Origin: Takakia lepidozioides
Lineage: Eukaryota; Streptophyta; Takakiopsida; Takakiales; Takakiaceae
Direction: 5' to 3'
NCBI GenBank assembly: GCA_030704615.1
Contig: CM060733.1
Location: 1,922,001-1,986,000, forward strand
Length of the DNA stretch: 64,000 bases
Shown here piece by piece: positions 12,481 through 22,911 of this stretch. The notes under the pieces were generated by a model that saw only the letters and a list, made by a program, of their open reading frames with translations, was not told the origin of the DNA and did not search any database. The position numbers and the translations under genes are program-made. The number at the start of each line of letters is the position of its first letter. The first letter of the stretch is position 1.

Positions 12481-13130
12481 ATCCGAAGAGCTACAATATG
12501 TCACCGCTGTCACGGACATAGCCCACAGGAACTTACCAGGAGTAAATACCAGAAGTTACCAAGTTATCATGTTATCAAAAGTTATTGTGATCTACCATGA
12601 TCTATCATGATTTACCATAAGTTACTATTAGTTATCAAATTACCAGGAGATTACCAAATTACCGAGAGTAACTTGAGAAACTGCTCAGGAAGCTTCTTTT
12701 GGAGGAAACTTCTCCATCAAGATACCTTCTTTGTTTAAGGAAACTTTTCCATCAAGAAACCTCATTTGGGGAAGCCTCTTAATGAACCTCCTAGTAGCCA
12801 GTATATATAGGAGGCGAGACTGGATACTCTTCAGTCTCGCCAATACAAGTTCAAGCTACTCTTGTTCCCAGTCCCAGTACTTTTGTCCAGTTTCCAGTAT
12901 TTGGTACCCCAGTCCAGTTTCCAGCATTCCAGTATTCGAGTCGAGTTCTAGTATCTTGTACTCTGGTCCATTGTTATAAAGATCATCTTGATTCATGTTT
13001 ACACACCATGCATTCGGCCACGCCGACCTTGACTTCTTGTTTAGTCTTGTACCTCTGGTCTGATCTTTTGTTTGTATTCGGTCATGTTCTCATCCTTGAC
13101 AACCGCAAATAAGATTATATCATTCTTACT
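12480..13130 (+). mobile_element. Candidate LTR with TATA box
   Basis: A strong TATA box (GTATATATAG, 12801-12810) is preceded by repeated GTTACCA/TTATCA words and followed by a perfect 9-bp hairpin (12814-12840). Then come CCAGTttCCAGtatt minisatellite units (12870-12940) and a T/C-rich segment. This promoter-leader layout is typical of an LTR with its R region. No second LTR, TG..CA boundary or primer-binding site was fixed, so a host promoter remains possible. Confidence 0.4.
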
Positions 13131-13139
13131 CCCCAATTG

Positions 13140-13560
13140 CACCCACCTCGCTCCAATGGAATGTTAGCTTCGCCCCCATGGTGAGTCCTATGCCACCCCC
13201 ACTAAGTCCCACTAAGCTACCACCACCCCTCATGGAACCACCCCAACCGCAACCCAGTGTGCGGGGCTCCACCTAGTAAGTGCATCTGCCTCCTTGAGTG
13301 CCTTGGGCACTCAAGGGTGCTTCAGCCCCCGTATCTATTGTTGTCACTGCCCCCACCACAGGGGCAGCCCCTCTTATGTCCCGACCCCCTGCCCTCAAGG
13401 CGAAGGGCCGCGACAAAGTGCTCAACATAGTTTAGCAAATTGTCTCTGCTAAGATCCAACTCGGACCCATCCATATCGAGGATAAATATCGCATCAAGTT
13501 GTCAAGAACTGCTATTGTTGATAAGTATTCTCATTCAATTTCTCAATCTCTGTAGTAACT
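13140..13560 (+). pseudogene. Proline-rich, gag-like remnant after the LTR-like segment
   Basis: One reading frame gives a Pro-rich stretch (13160-13260), then after stops a short basic piece ending near 13555. The position directly after an LTR-like promoter suggests a decayed gag start. No zinc knuckle or capsid motif is visible. Confidence 0.25.
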
Positions 13561-15210
13561 TAATAACAATGGCATCTAGGGCAGCAACTAAGACATGTCA
13601 CGAAAGATGTGCGAGACCACCACTAGGATATTCTGCAAATGGAAAACTTGACAGTACAACAAGAGGGGCTGCCTCCAACCTGTTTCCAGCGATTTAAAAA
13701 AACAACCCCAACCTTAGAAACAACGTGACGATTTGAATTGCATTACCAAATGCCATCACTCACCCCCGTGCCATCTTTGGTGTTATAATTGCTGCCAAAC
13801 ACTGTCACGTCTGTTCGTCTGCCCACTACTACCTGTTGTACAAATGACATCAAATTATTGGGGACACCATGTGGGTCTTCTCATATGTGGCCAATTGGGT
13901 GAGACCCTACCGGATTGAAGTAACGTAGCAGTGCAATCCTCCACTCTGGATCTTCCTTTTGAAGATCAGCGATTATTTCTTCAGTAAATAACTGCAAACA
14001 GACAAGCCATTGATTAGATGTTTCCCAATATCATTAGAATGTTTAGGTACAACTAACTCGGAAACGCATCTCGGCCCGACATAATACCTCACAAACAACT
14101 TTGTTTGGTGGTGGCCACCTTCATATCATGCCCCTCTCAGACGCAAGAGACTATTGCCTAAAAGGTTATGCAAAAATAAGAAAATAGCAAAGCAACTGCA
14201 TATATTATACAAAGCTGGCAGAATGCTTACGATGATGCACATGAGTCTTTTTTATATATATTTCTGTTGAAGAGAACCAAAGTTACACCTGATGGTTTGC
14301 CTATCCACAATGGCAAGAAGTAGCTAGACAGTTTGACACACTAAATCAATTAGACCATATACAAAACACCATGAACAAAACTAAAGCCGAACTTGGCAAG
14401 AGAAAAGCAAGCAATCCTGACAGAGGGAAAAATCCTTCGCTGCCTCTTGGACCAAATAGATTTGCTGTATTTATACAACCATAACCAAATTGAAGGGGTC
14501 TTTGAATTCCATTGGATTACCCTAATCGAGTGTGAGTCAGGTACATAGCACTTGAAAGATATCCAAATTTTCCGAGCACAATGCTCATATTTATTAGGTC
14601 TACTTCATAGTATCATTTGAAGTTACTTACATCTACACTACAACCCTTGTATCTTTCCTAAAGTACTAGCATTCTTGTGAACAATGTGTGAGCCTACAGA
14701 TGTTGTTGGATTGATCAAATCCACCTGAAAAACAACCGTGATACAGACAAAGGGACAGAGTTAAATTGGAGGAATTCATAAATGTTCGAAGCAGGTACTC
14801 AAGCCTTCAAGGTCTCCGCTATCAGATGTGAAATCATTAACAAGCCGTAAACTTGTTACTTCTTGAGCTCAACAAGAGAACCGGTAGACTTTTGAAATGA
14901 AAGAAATTGCCTTCACAACTGCACCATCGGTGTCCGGAAAGTTGAAACAACACCAGAAAAGCCTAAACTTTCTAGACACGCATAAGTTTGGAATCAGTCC
15001 AAGCTAGACAGGTCAAGTTGCCTCTTTTCGACGAACGTAAACACGTTAGGATTGGGACATGAAAGAGAGAGAGAGTTTGGAAAGCAAACAACTTACTAGA
15101 TTACGCCGGAGCAGCGATCAGTGATGACATAATAATTTCATAATACTATATCAGGCAAGACCTCGGCGGGACATTTGTGCTCACATGATACAAGAATGAG
15201 TAACACCAGA
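13561..15210. other. Non-coding stretch
   Basis: No gene, RNA or well-defined repeat was recognised. Confidence 0.5.
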
Positions 15211-15490
15211 TCACGTTCGTTTCATGTGTGTCTGTGAGCCGCTCAGCAACACCTCCGAGTAGCTCCATGCGGGCTATCCTGTTTGTGGAATTTTTGTAGG
15301 CTCGGCCACTCTCCCTACAGTTGCCTTCATCAAGTCCCATGAGTCATAGAATATAGCGAGATAGATGGATAGCTAGTATTGTGCAGCTGTTCTTTCTTAA
15401 CTAGTGACTAACTAAGTAATGAATCAGCACTAAACATCAACTAGTACAGTCCCTTAAAATCAACTGTAACTCCAAATCTACCATAAGCAT

Positions 15491-16184
15491 GGGTGATTCC
15501 AAACTAGAGTGGACCAAAAACGGCAGATCATGAGTACATAAAGAGTACATAAAGGAGGATGTAGCGAATCCTCAACCATCGGATTTGCTTCAACTGACAA
15601 TCTTGACCGTCTATTATTGACTGTTAAAACCAAGATTTTCAAATTACAATAATATCAATTCACAAATGTTTTTTTGGAATTTGATCATAATCAACTCTGC
15701 ATTTATGGTGAATGAATGCGTCTAATGAAAAAAAAATTGTTATTTCAAAAGAATTTAGTCATAAAAGACTTTATGAAAATAGCTATTTTTTAGGCTCAAT
15801 ATAGTACATAATTTTTTTTTTTAAAACTTCATATTTTTGAATGATAGTTTTCATTCGAGATTCCTCATTCTCAAAAGCAAGGTTGAGAGAGTCCATTTTC
15901 TTGACTTTGTTCTAACTCCTATATTAAAAAAGTCCATAACGTCTTTTTTTAATGGACTGTGACAATTCCTTATGGACTTTTTAAAAGTCCATAGCATATA
16001 GAGATTCTAGTTTTTGATAATGAAATTTAAAAATGTGAAAGTATATGTAGATAAGCCTTTATATATTAGTCCATTTTTATTGATGGCATTGTCATGTAGA
16101 AGTATGATAATTGACCACTATTCTATGTCTGGAAAAAACAGTGTTGTGATAGCAAAAAATGGACACTGTAGGCTGCAATCACCC
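15491..16184. mobile_element. 694-bp non-autonomous TIR element with 4-bp GCAT duplication
   Basis: The left end GGGTGATT and right end AATCACCC are perfect over 8 bp, and 18 of the first 24 bases match as an inverted repeat. GCAT lies immediately outside both ends (15487-15490 and 16185-16188). The empty site is visible in copy 2 of the surrounding tandem repeat (AAGCATGTACACC near 17465), so this is a real insertion. The interior is AT-rich with AAAAAGTCCAT inverted words at 15926-15997 and no transposase. The superfamily is unclear; a 4-bp duplication fits few families. Confidence 0.75.
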
Positions 16185-16357
16185 GCATGTACACCAAAGC
16201 GTTACTCATAAATGAGTGAAGGCATAGTTTATTGGTTAGCATCCGAGTCATGATCTCGGACATGATCTGTTAAACATGATAATAGAGGGAAATACGAAAA
16301 TACGTGGCGTTTTAGATATCATCATCACATCTTAATGATTTTGGAACTCCCCACCAA

Positions 16358-16430
16358 CAGTCGTTAGCTCGGTTGGTTAGTGCAAGTTGAGTGCCACCCA
16401 AATAAGTCTGGGGTCAAATCCTGTTACTGA
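16358..16430 (+). ncRNA. tRNA-like SINE head (A and B boxes)
   Basis: An A-box-like TTAGCTCGGTTGGTTAGTGC is followed about 30 bases later by a B-box-like GGGTCAAATCC. This is the internal pol III promoter layout of tRNA-derived SINEs. The acceptor stem is not conserved, so it is not a functional tRNA gene. Confidence 0.6.
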
Positions 16431-17054
16431 CTCATGTGCGTCTGTGAGCCGCTCAGCAATACCTTCGAGTAGCTCCATACAGGATCTCATATTTGGGTGA
16501 CGGTATGTTAGAGGTAGGCCAAAAATACTGTCACAAATGGATTTTGACAAATTGTGGTCTTCAAACTACTATAGTGCATTCTGATCTTACATTGCACTTC
16601 CTTGAAATTGACATGGGAAGAAAGATGACGTTGTAAGAAAAAAAGAACATTTTTCCAATCTGCAAACGGGTATGTTTTGATGGTACTTGTGAAGTATTGT
16701 GTGAGGAGGTTGTAGATGTAGTACGCTACATCCTCGAACATGAAAAGCCAAAAGTACCCCTAAAACATACCAATTGCACATGAATCTTTTTTCTTGCATG
16801 GTTGAATAATTGCAAAATAGTCTCGGAAGGAGCTGTCGAGTACCTGCCACGTATGAAAGGCCTAATGATTTTTGCATATGCAACTACTAGTTTATAATGG
16901 CCATGAATTTAAGTACCTCAAAATGTTATTATTTAAGGGTGTCTCCTGAAGAAGATATGTTACAAACCACGGTACCTAGAGCTACGTGCAATTGAAACCT
17001 CCAAACAATGGTGAAATTTTGAATTAGATTATTTTCACCGGCAGGTTTATTTCC

Positions 17055-17055
<1 letters not shown>

Positions 17056-17089
<34 letters not shown>
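17056..17089. repeat. T34 homopolymer
   Basis: An uninterrupted run of 34 T lies inside the DNA separating repeat copies 1 and 2. It could be the poly(A) tail of a minus-strand retroposon; no retroposon body was recognised next to it. Confidence 0.8.
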
Positions 17090-17630
17090 CCGTTTAATCT
17101 TGGACTGTTGGATGCGGGACTCGGACTCATCGCACGATTATGTTTTGCCATTTTTCTGATATTATCCTCTACCACCAATACACTACGCAACAAAAGTACT
17201 TCCCAAGTACCCATTATCCGCCAATTTTGGCCTACTTCTACCATGCTTACATCCGTTTGTGGAATTTCTGTAAGCTCGGCCACTCTCCCTGCCGTTGTCT
17301 TCATCAAGTCCCACAAGACTTAGAATATACGGGATAGATGGATAGCTAGCACCATGCACCTGTTCTTTTGAAATCTAAATTAGTGAAATAACTAAGTAAT
17401 CAACAGTAAGCATCAACTGGTGTACAGTCTTTTAAAATCAACTGCAACTCCAAATCTGCCATAAGCATGTACACCAAAGCGTTACTCGTAAATGAGTGAA
17501 GCCATAATTTATTGGTTAACATCCGAGTCATGATCTCGGATATGATCTGTTAAACATGATATTAGAGGAAAATACGAAAATACGTGGCGTTCTAGATATC
17601 ATCATCACATCTTAATGATTTTGGAACCCC

Positions 17631-17702
17631 ACAGTCAGTAGCTCAGTGGGTTAATGCACTGAGTGCCACCCAAATGAATTTGGGGTCAAATCCTACTACT
17701 GA
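17631..17702 (+). ncRNA. tRNA-like SINE head, second copy
   Basis: An A-box-like GTAGCTCAGTGGGTTAATGC and a B-box-like GGGGTCAAATCC occur at the same place in the next tandem unit. It is diverged from the copy at 16358 but has the same spacing. Confidence 0.6.
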
Positions 17703-18125
17703 CTCATATGCGTCTGTGAGCTGTTCAACAACACCTTCGAATAGTTCAATGCGGGATCTCCTGTTTGTGGAATTTCTGTAGGCTAGGCCACTCTCCCTGC
17801 AGTTGCCTTCATCAAGTCCCATGAGTCATAGAATATAGCAGGATAGATGGATAGCTAGCACCATGCAACTGTCTTTTTTGAAATCTTAACTCGTGACTAA
17901 CTAAGTAATGGATCAGCACTAAACATCAACTGGTGTATAGTCCCTTCAAATCAACTGCAACTCCAAATCTACCATAAGCAGTACACCAAAGCGTTACTCG
18001 TAAATGAGTGAAGCCATAATTTATTGGTTAGCATCCAAGTCATGATCTCGGACATGATCTGTTAAACATAATATTAGAGAAAAATACAAAAATACTTAGC
18101 GTTTTAGATATCATCATCACATCTT

Positions 18126-19645
18126 TAGGTAATATTGCAAAACCCTTTGTTTCATAATACCCTATTTTTTATAATTTATTTTACAACAATTAATTATACC
18201 TTATTTTAAATTGTCTTTTTAAATAATTACAAAATTTCAAAGCATGTACACAAACAACATTCCATACATAAGTCAAATGCTGGACCCAAAGAAAAGTTTA
18301 ATTTTCATTAGCCATGAACTCATTCAAAGCCGCAGCATCACTTGGATTACAAGTTCTGAGATGGTTCAAATATCATAGTCACTGTTGAGATTATGGTCTC
18401 AACATCAATCCACTGTATATCACTGGAATCATATTTGAACTTTAGGTGACCTCTACCTTTAGAGAACCAATTCAAAAACATAATAATCGAAGGACCCCCA
18501 GATTTGGGTAGAGCAGACTTATTCATCAAATAAGCCTGATAAATGAATGAAATTTTGAGAAGATTTAATCCTGATGGATTAGAGTTGGATGAAATATGAG
18601 AAACTTCACAAGGATGAATATATTATACTGTAGATAAAATCCTTTATTACATTTTTTTAAAGTAAAACTCTGGATTTTTGTGATATTAAAAAAAAATGAA
18701 ATGATATTGTCCTACCATATTTTCTAAGTAAAACTTTTCTAAAATTTACCTCAAAAAAATAAACTACAACCTATATTTGTTCTCACGTGGTTTTGAAAAT
18801 ACGGGGAGTGACCCCCCCAAGGTTCTGTCGTGGAGGATCTGTTTGGCTTCCACCAAAGCCAGTTCAGTAAATTGTGAAAACACATAGCACTAAAAGGTGC
18901 ATCGACCCACTTGGGTTGGTGCAAAAATGTTGGGCCATCGCATTGAACTCTACATTCATTTGTTCTTATGTAAAACATGTCACTATTGTTTGTTCATTGC
19001 ATCAGTATGACAATGGATTTGGGTGAAGATGGGGGAGGAATCGAGCCCCTTGGTATACGATAGTCCCAAACAAAAGGGATTGTGTTGAATGCACGTTGTG
19101 TACATTAAAGCTTTATTATCGCAAGGATCAGATGTCATGACTTGGCTATAGAGAGGGAAGCGGGAAGAACCCCGAGGTGGGTTTCAAAGCCCCAAAGCCT
19201 CTCCGCGGGTGAAAGTCCAGTTTGCCTTCTGTCGAGGCAATATTTTAATGATCTTAACAGGACATTGAAGCAGAAGACTAATCTATCTTCGAGTCAGGAT
19301 GTAGTTGTACCCAATGGGACTCTTGGATAAGTAGGTGGTGCAGGAGCAACATCTGTTTATACACATGCACCTCGACGGAGCAGAGGATTGTGACAACAAT
19401 CCATGCACGAAGGTCTTCATTTGTCTGTGAAGAAAGCATTGGATAAAAATTGTAAAAACGAAAAAAATGGCGTGGATGTGTCCAAATGACCCTTATCTCT
19501 TTTTTTGTTTTGTTTTTGCGAAGCCTTTTTGGGATCAGTGGAGCAGGAGGTGGTAAATACAATTCCCCCACGTGCCCCGTAGAAAGTAGCCAAGACCTCA
19601 TCACATAGCTCAGCATGTCTCGTACGAAAGCACACGAGAGTTCTG
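18126..19645. other. Non-coding stretch
   Basis: AT-rich sequence; no family recognised on either strand. Confidence 0.5.
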
Positions 19646-19649
19646 GTGG

Positions 19650-19940
19650 TGCTCCTGCATTCTTCGATTTGCTCTTGACTTCTCCAAATTCCCAGAGGCC
19701 TTGTGAGCTCCCGAGGAATGTGAACCCGCCAGAAGAGCGTTTAAGCACAGCTTAGCTCTTGCGTTCTTCTTCAATTTCCTCTTGATTTCTCCGAATTCCC
19801 CAAAGGCCTTGTGAGCTTACAAGGAATGTGAACCCGCCAAAAGAGCGTTAGCGCAGCTTAGCTCCTGCGTTCTTGAGTTGATTTTCTCTTGACTTCTTTG
19901 AATTCCTCAGAGGCCTTGTGAGCTCTCGAGGATTGATAGA
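19650..19940. repeat. Three tandem ~105-bp repeats
   Basis: The words TTCTC(T)TGA.TTCT..GAATTCC and GGCCTTGTGAGCT recur three times with the same spacing, ending in GTGAACCCGCCAAAAGAGCG in the first two. The array is moderately diverged with no coding signal. Confidence 0.7.
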
Positions 19941-21389
19941 GGAAGAACAATGGTTTTTTATTTTGTCAAATAGCCCCTTGCGCCCCTGTTGTATTCATTT
20001 GGGTATTGGACTATATATGGTGCATGCTATATCTAAAATGGTCAGTGATACTGGATCAATTCCTCCCAACACTGGGTATGGTCAAATGGTGTAGCTTCAT
20101 AATTTTAAAGTAGACCGGCTTTCTATTTCGTGACAAGATACACATCAATATCGGGTGGTATGCAAATGTTCTGGAGTTTTTTTGAAGCTGGGCATGGAAA
20201 AAAGGAACTTGATGGTCAATGAGTAGTAACTAAAAATGCGCTCAGTAGGGAGCAATTGAAAATAGATGGAGCAAAGCTGCAAAACGCGAAAGATGCAACC
20301 TCATGGTTAAGGATAAATTGGTTAGAAGGGACAATGTCTTCATATAATGGAGGAAAAATCAACATATTGCTAGGGTATAGGGAGGTTGAGGAAGGTGAAG
20401 TTGATCGCTCTCATGCCTTTGGCTGTGAGGGGATAAAAGAAGTGAGCTCGTTCCATTCTGTGTTGGGTTTTAGTGAGCAAAATCCAACATTGTTAAGGGT
20501 AAGAGCGTTTGCTTATTTTTGTGTTTAGTACGTTGATGATGATTGGGATAAATGCGAGAATGCCTCACGTTACCTCTGGAGGGGTATTAATTTTTGGGAG
20601 TGAAAAATGCTAAGGGTTAATGCATGCTTTCTTTTATATACATTCTTAGAGCCACATTAAAAAGATTATGTTTGTCATATAAATAAACTTACCCAGTGAC
20701 ATGTCTTATTTCTTAAAAGTTTTAGGGTTTGGATGGACATAGGCCCTTAGATGCATTGGTCTTCTATAGGGACAACCAAGCCGCTAAGAAATCCTCACAT
20801 TAAAAACAACAAACTAGCTCGCGACTGCATTAGTACAAATTGTGTTTGTGGTGCTATTGGCTCTACTCTTCTTTCCTACCATCACAGATATTGACTGCCA
20901 TGGCTACTTATAACTTAGTCTTGATGAATTCTCATTGGTTTATAAAATATTTGTTCCATTTGTTAAGCTAAGTACCGTCACCGACAAAGACATCGCAAAT
21001 ACAATTCCAACATTAATGTCTAAAAATTATTTCAAATGCATAAGAACATAATGCTTACCACTTCAGCCAATGCTCATTGGAATTGTTTCATGGAATAAGT
21101 CTCACGGAGCATCAATAACCAAACTGTGTCTCTTGCTTCATAGTTCGCCACATTGACAAATTGTTATGCAACTTCTATTACAAAGCTACATAAAGCTTAG
21201 TTGCATATATGGACGTGAAGTGGCGCTGACATGTCAACGTCACGTCCAGACGTGCGTCGCATTTATGTCTCAACCGGACATTATTATGTGTAATTATTTA
21301 TTTATTTATTTTTTAAATCTTACTATTGACTATTTATCTCAGATATCGAGGTGGCGGCCCAGGGGGACTAACCACGTGGATAAAATCTT
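19941..21389. other. Non-coding stretch
   Basis: Only a 90-residue ORF at 20256-20528 without recognisable domain; nothing else supported. Confidence 0.5.
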
Positions 21390-21880
21390 AAATGCATACG
21401 ACTGCCAATATTGACGGTCGCAACCTTTCTTATTATATGTTAATGTATGCAGCCACCAATATTGGCAGTCGCAACATTTATTTATTTTAAATGCATGCAA
21501 CCGCCAATATTGCGGTCACAACATTTGTTTTTAAAAGAAAAAACATGCGATCGCCAATATTGGCGGTTTTAAAAAACAAAAAAAACATGCGACCGCCAAT
21601 ATTGACGGTTGCAACATTTGTTTCATTTTTTAATGCAAACGACCGATAATATAGGCGGTCGGAGGTATTTTAAAAATAATTAAAATGTTGCGACCACCAA
21701 GATTGGTAGTTGTAGGTATTTGAAAAATAAAAACATTGTTGCGATTGCCAATATTGTCGGTCGTATGTATTTAGAGATAAAATTAAATATTACAACCACC
21801 AATATTTGTGGTTGCATGCATTTGTTTAAAAAAGAAAATGTTGTGACCGCCGTTATTGGCGGTCGCAAACATTTAAAAAT
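21390..21880. repeat. Third array of the CCGCCAATATTGGCGG palindrome
   Basis: Eight to nine degenerate units of TGCGACCGCCAATATTGGCGGTCGCAAC are separated by AT-rich spacers. This is the same family as the arrays at 7.7 and 11.4 kb, with better kept AATATT centres. A single unit also survives at 25498-25522. No transposase is seen beside this array. Confidence 0.75.
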
Positions 21881-21901
21881 GCCTCTTATTTTAGATACAC
21901 T

Positions 21902-22145
21902 AGGGTAGCCTGTGCCGTTGGCCCAAGTGTCCAGTGTCATCTAATTAAGACCAAGTCCAAGTGTGTCTCCTATGTCGAGGCCCAAGTGTAACCTCTAGGG
22001 TAGCCTGTGCTGTTGGCCCAAGTGTCCAAGGTCGTGTAAGCCCAAGTGCAATCTCCTATGCAATCAAGTGCCTCTCCTATGTCTAGGCCCAAGTATGACC
22101 TCCAAGGTAGCCTGTGCCATTGGCCCAAGTGTCCAAGTGCATCAA
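21902..22145. repeat. Three tandem ~100-bp repeats
   Basis: GGTAGCCTGTGCcgTTGGCC followed by CAAGTGTCC starts at about 21903, 21999 and 22106. Internal words GAGGCCCAAGTGT/TAGGCCCAAGTAT also recur. It follows directly after the palindromic array. Confidence 0.75.
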
Positions 22146-22184
22146 TATATGAAGCAAGCCGTATTTTTTCTTTTCCACATAGCC

Positions 22185-22262
22185 TACGACCAGATTTGAA
22201 CCGGAGACTTTTCCCCTGATATCTCTACCGTCGAGGCTCCAACCATTGTCCCAGGAATGCCC
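22185..22262 (-). ncRNA. tRNA-like SINE head, minus strand
   Basis: On the minus strand a B-box GGTTCAAATCTGG follows an A-box-like AATGGTTGGAGCC at tRNA spacing, with CGTAGGCTATG after it. It is likely a tRNA-derived SINE remnant; it is not a complete cloverleaf. Confidence 0.5.
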
Positions 22263-22471
22263 ACTTTGTCATTTTTGCTATATTTTGTGAATTTTCAGCG
22301 ACCAAAAGTACTTGAAATTCCACATCTCCCACACTGCAGGTCCAAAAATAATGAGACCAAGTCGATGCAACCCTCCTCGTTGAGGGCTTTCCAACGGTAC
22401 CAAGCACCAGCGCTGGGGCCTTGCGGTTTGGGACATCTCAAATCTACAAAACAAAACAAAACAAAACAAAC

Positions 22472-22506
22472 GTCTTGATTCATATAGTGATAGCGTCTTG
22501 AATGCA
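22472..22506. repeat. Left arm of inverted repeat around coiled-coil ORF copy A
   Basis: A roughly 35-bp segment ending GCGTCTTGAATGCA pairs imperfectly with the reverse complement of 25440-25474 (ends GCATCTTGAATGCA); about three quarters of bases match. Confidence 0.4.
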
Positions 22507-22911
22507 CAAGCGTGAGGCCTATGCCATGTGGGCCCCGCCACATCCAAACAAAGGGTAATCCCACCATGGGGCGGGCCACGCCCTAGGGTCTGCCGCTACT
22601 TATCAGGGCAGACCTACAGAGGGTCTGTTGCCTTATTCCGGACTTAGAATTTTTTTGAGGATTTATACGTTTTTTGATTTTGATTTTGATTTTGATTTTT
22701 TTTTGATTTTTTTTTTGTTTAATTCCAATTCAATGTATCATACCATCATGCAAGATTTCGGATACTTGCCACTTTCTACTCTACTCTCAAATTATTTTTA
22801 CTTTATTCTACATTTGGACTTTGAAATAGTGTAAGGGCTGCACTTGGGATAGGTGGCCCTCCCGCAGGTCTGTGGGTCTGCTGGTGGGGCATGAAGAGAC
22901 CCTCCATGCTG

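Larger units (their letters stand above)
15213..18125 (+). repeat. Three tandem ~508-bp copies of a tRNA-headed repeat, interrupted by insertions
   Basis: The landmark GTTTGTGGAATTTNTGTA occurs at 15281, 17255 and 17763, a 508 bp period for the last two. Copy 1 is split: 15213-15490 resumes at 16185-16487, with a TIR element between. Unrelated DNA (about 16488-17250) separates copies 1 and 2. Each unit runs from the body (GGCCACTCTCCCTGCAGTTG) through a shared AAGCGTTACTC segment into a tRNA-like segment that opens the next body. This looks like head-to-tail SINE or SINE-derived satellite units. Confidence 0.75.
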
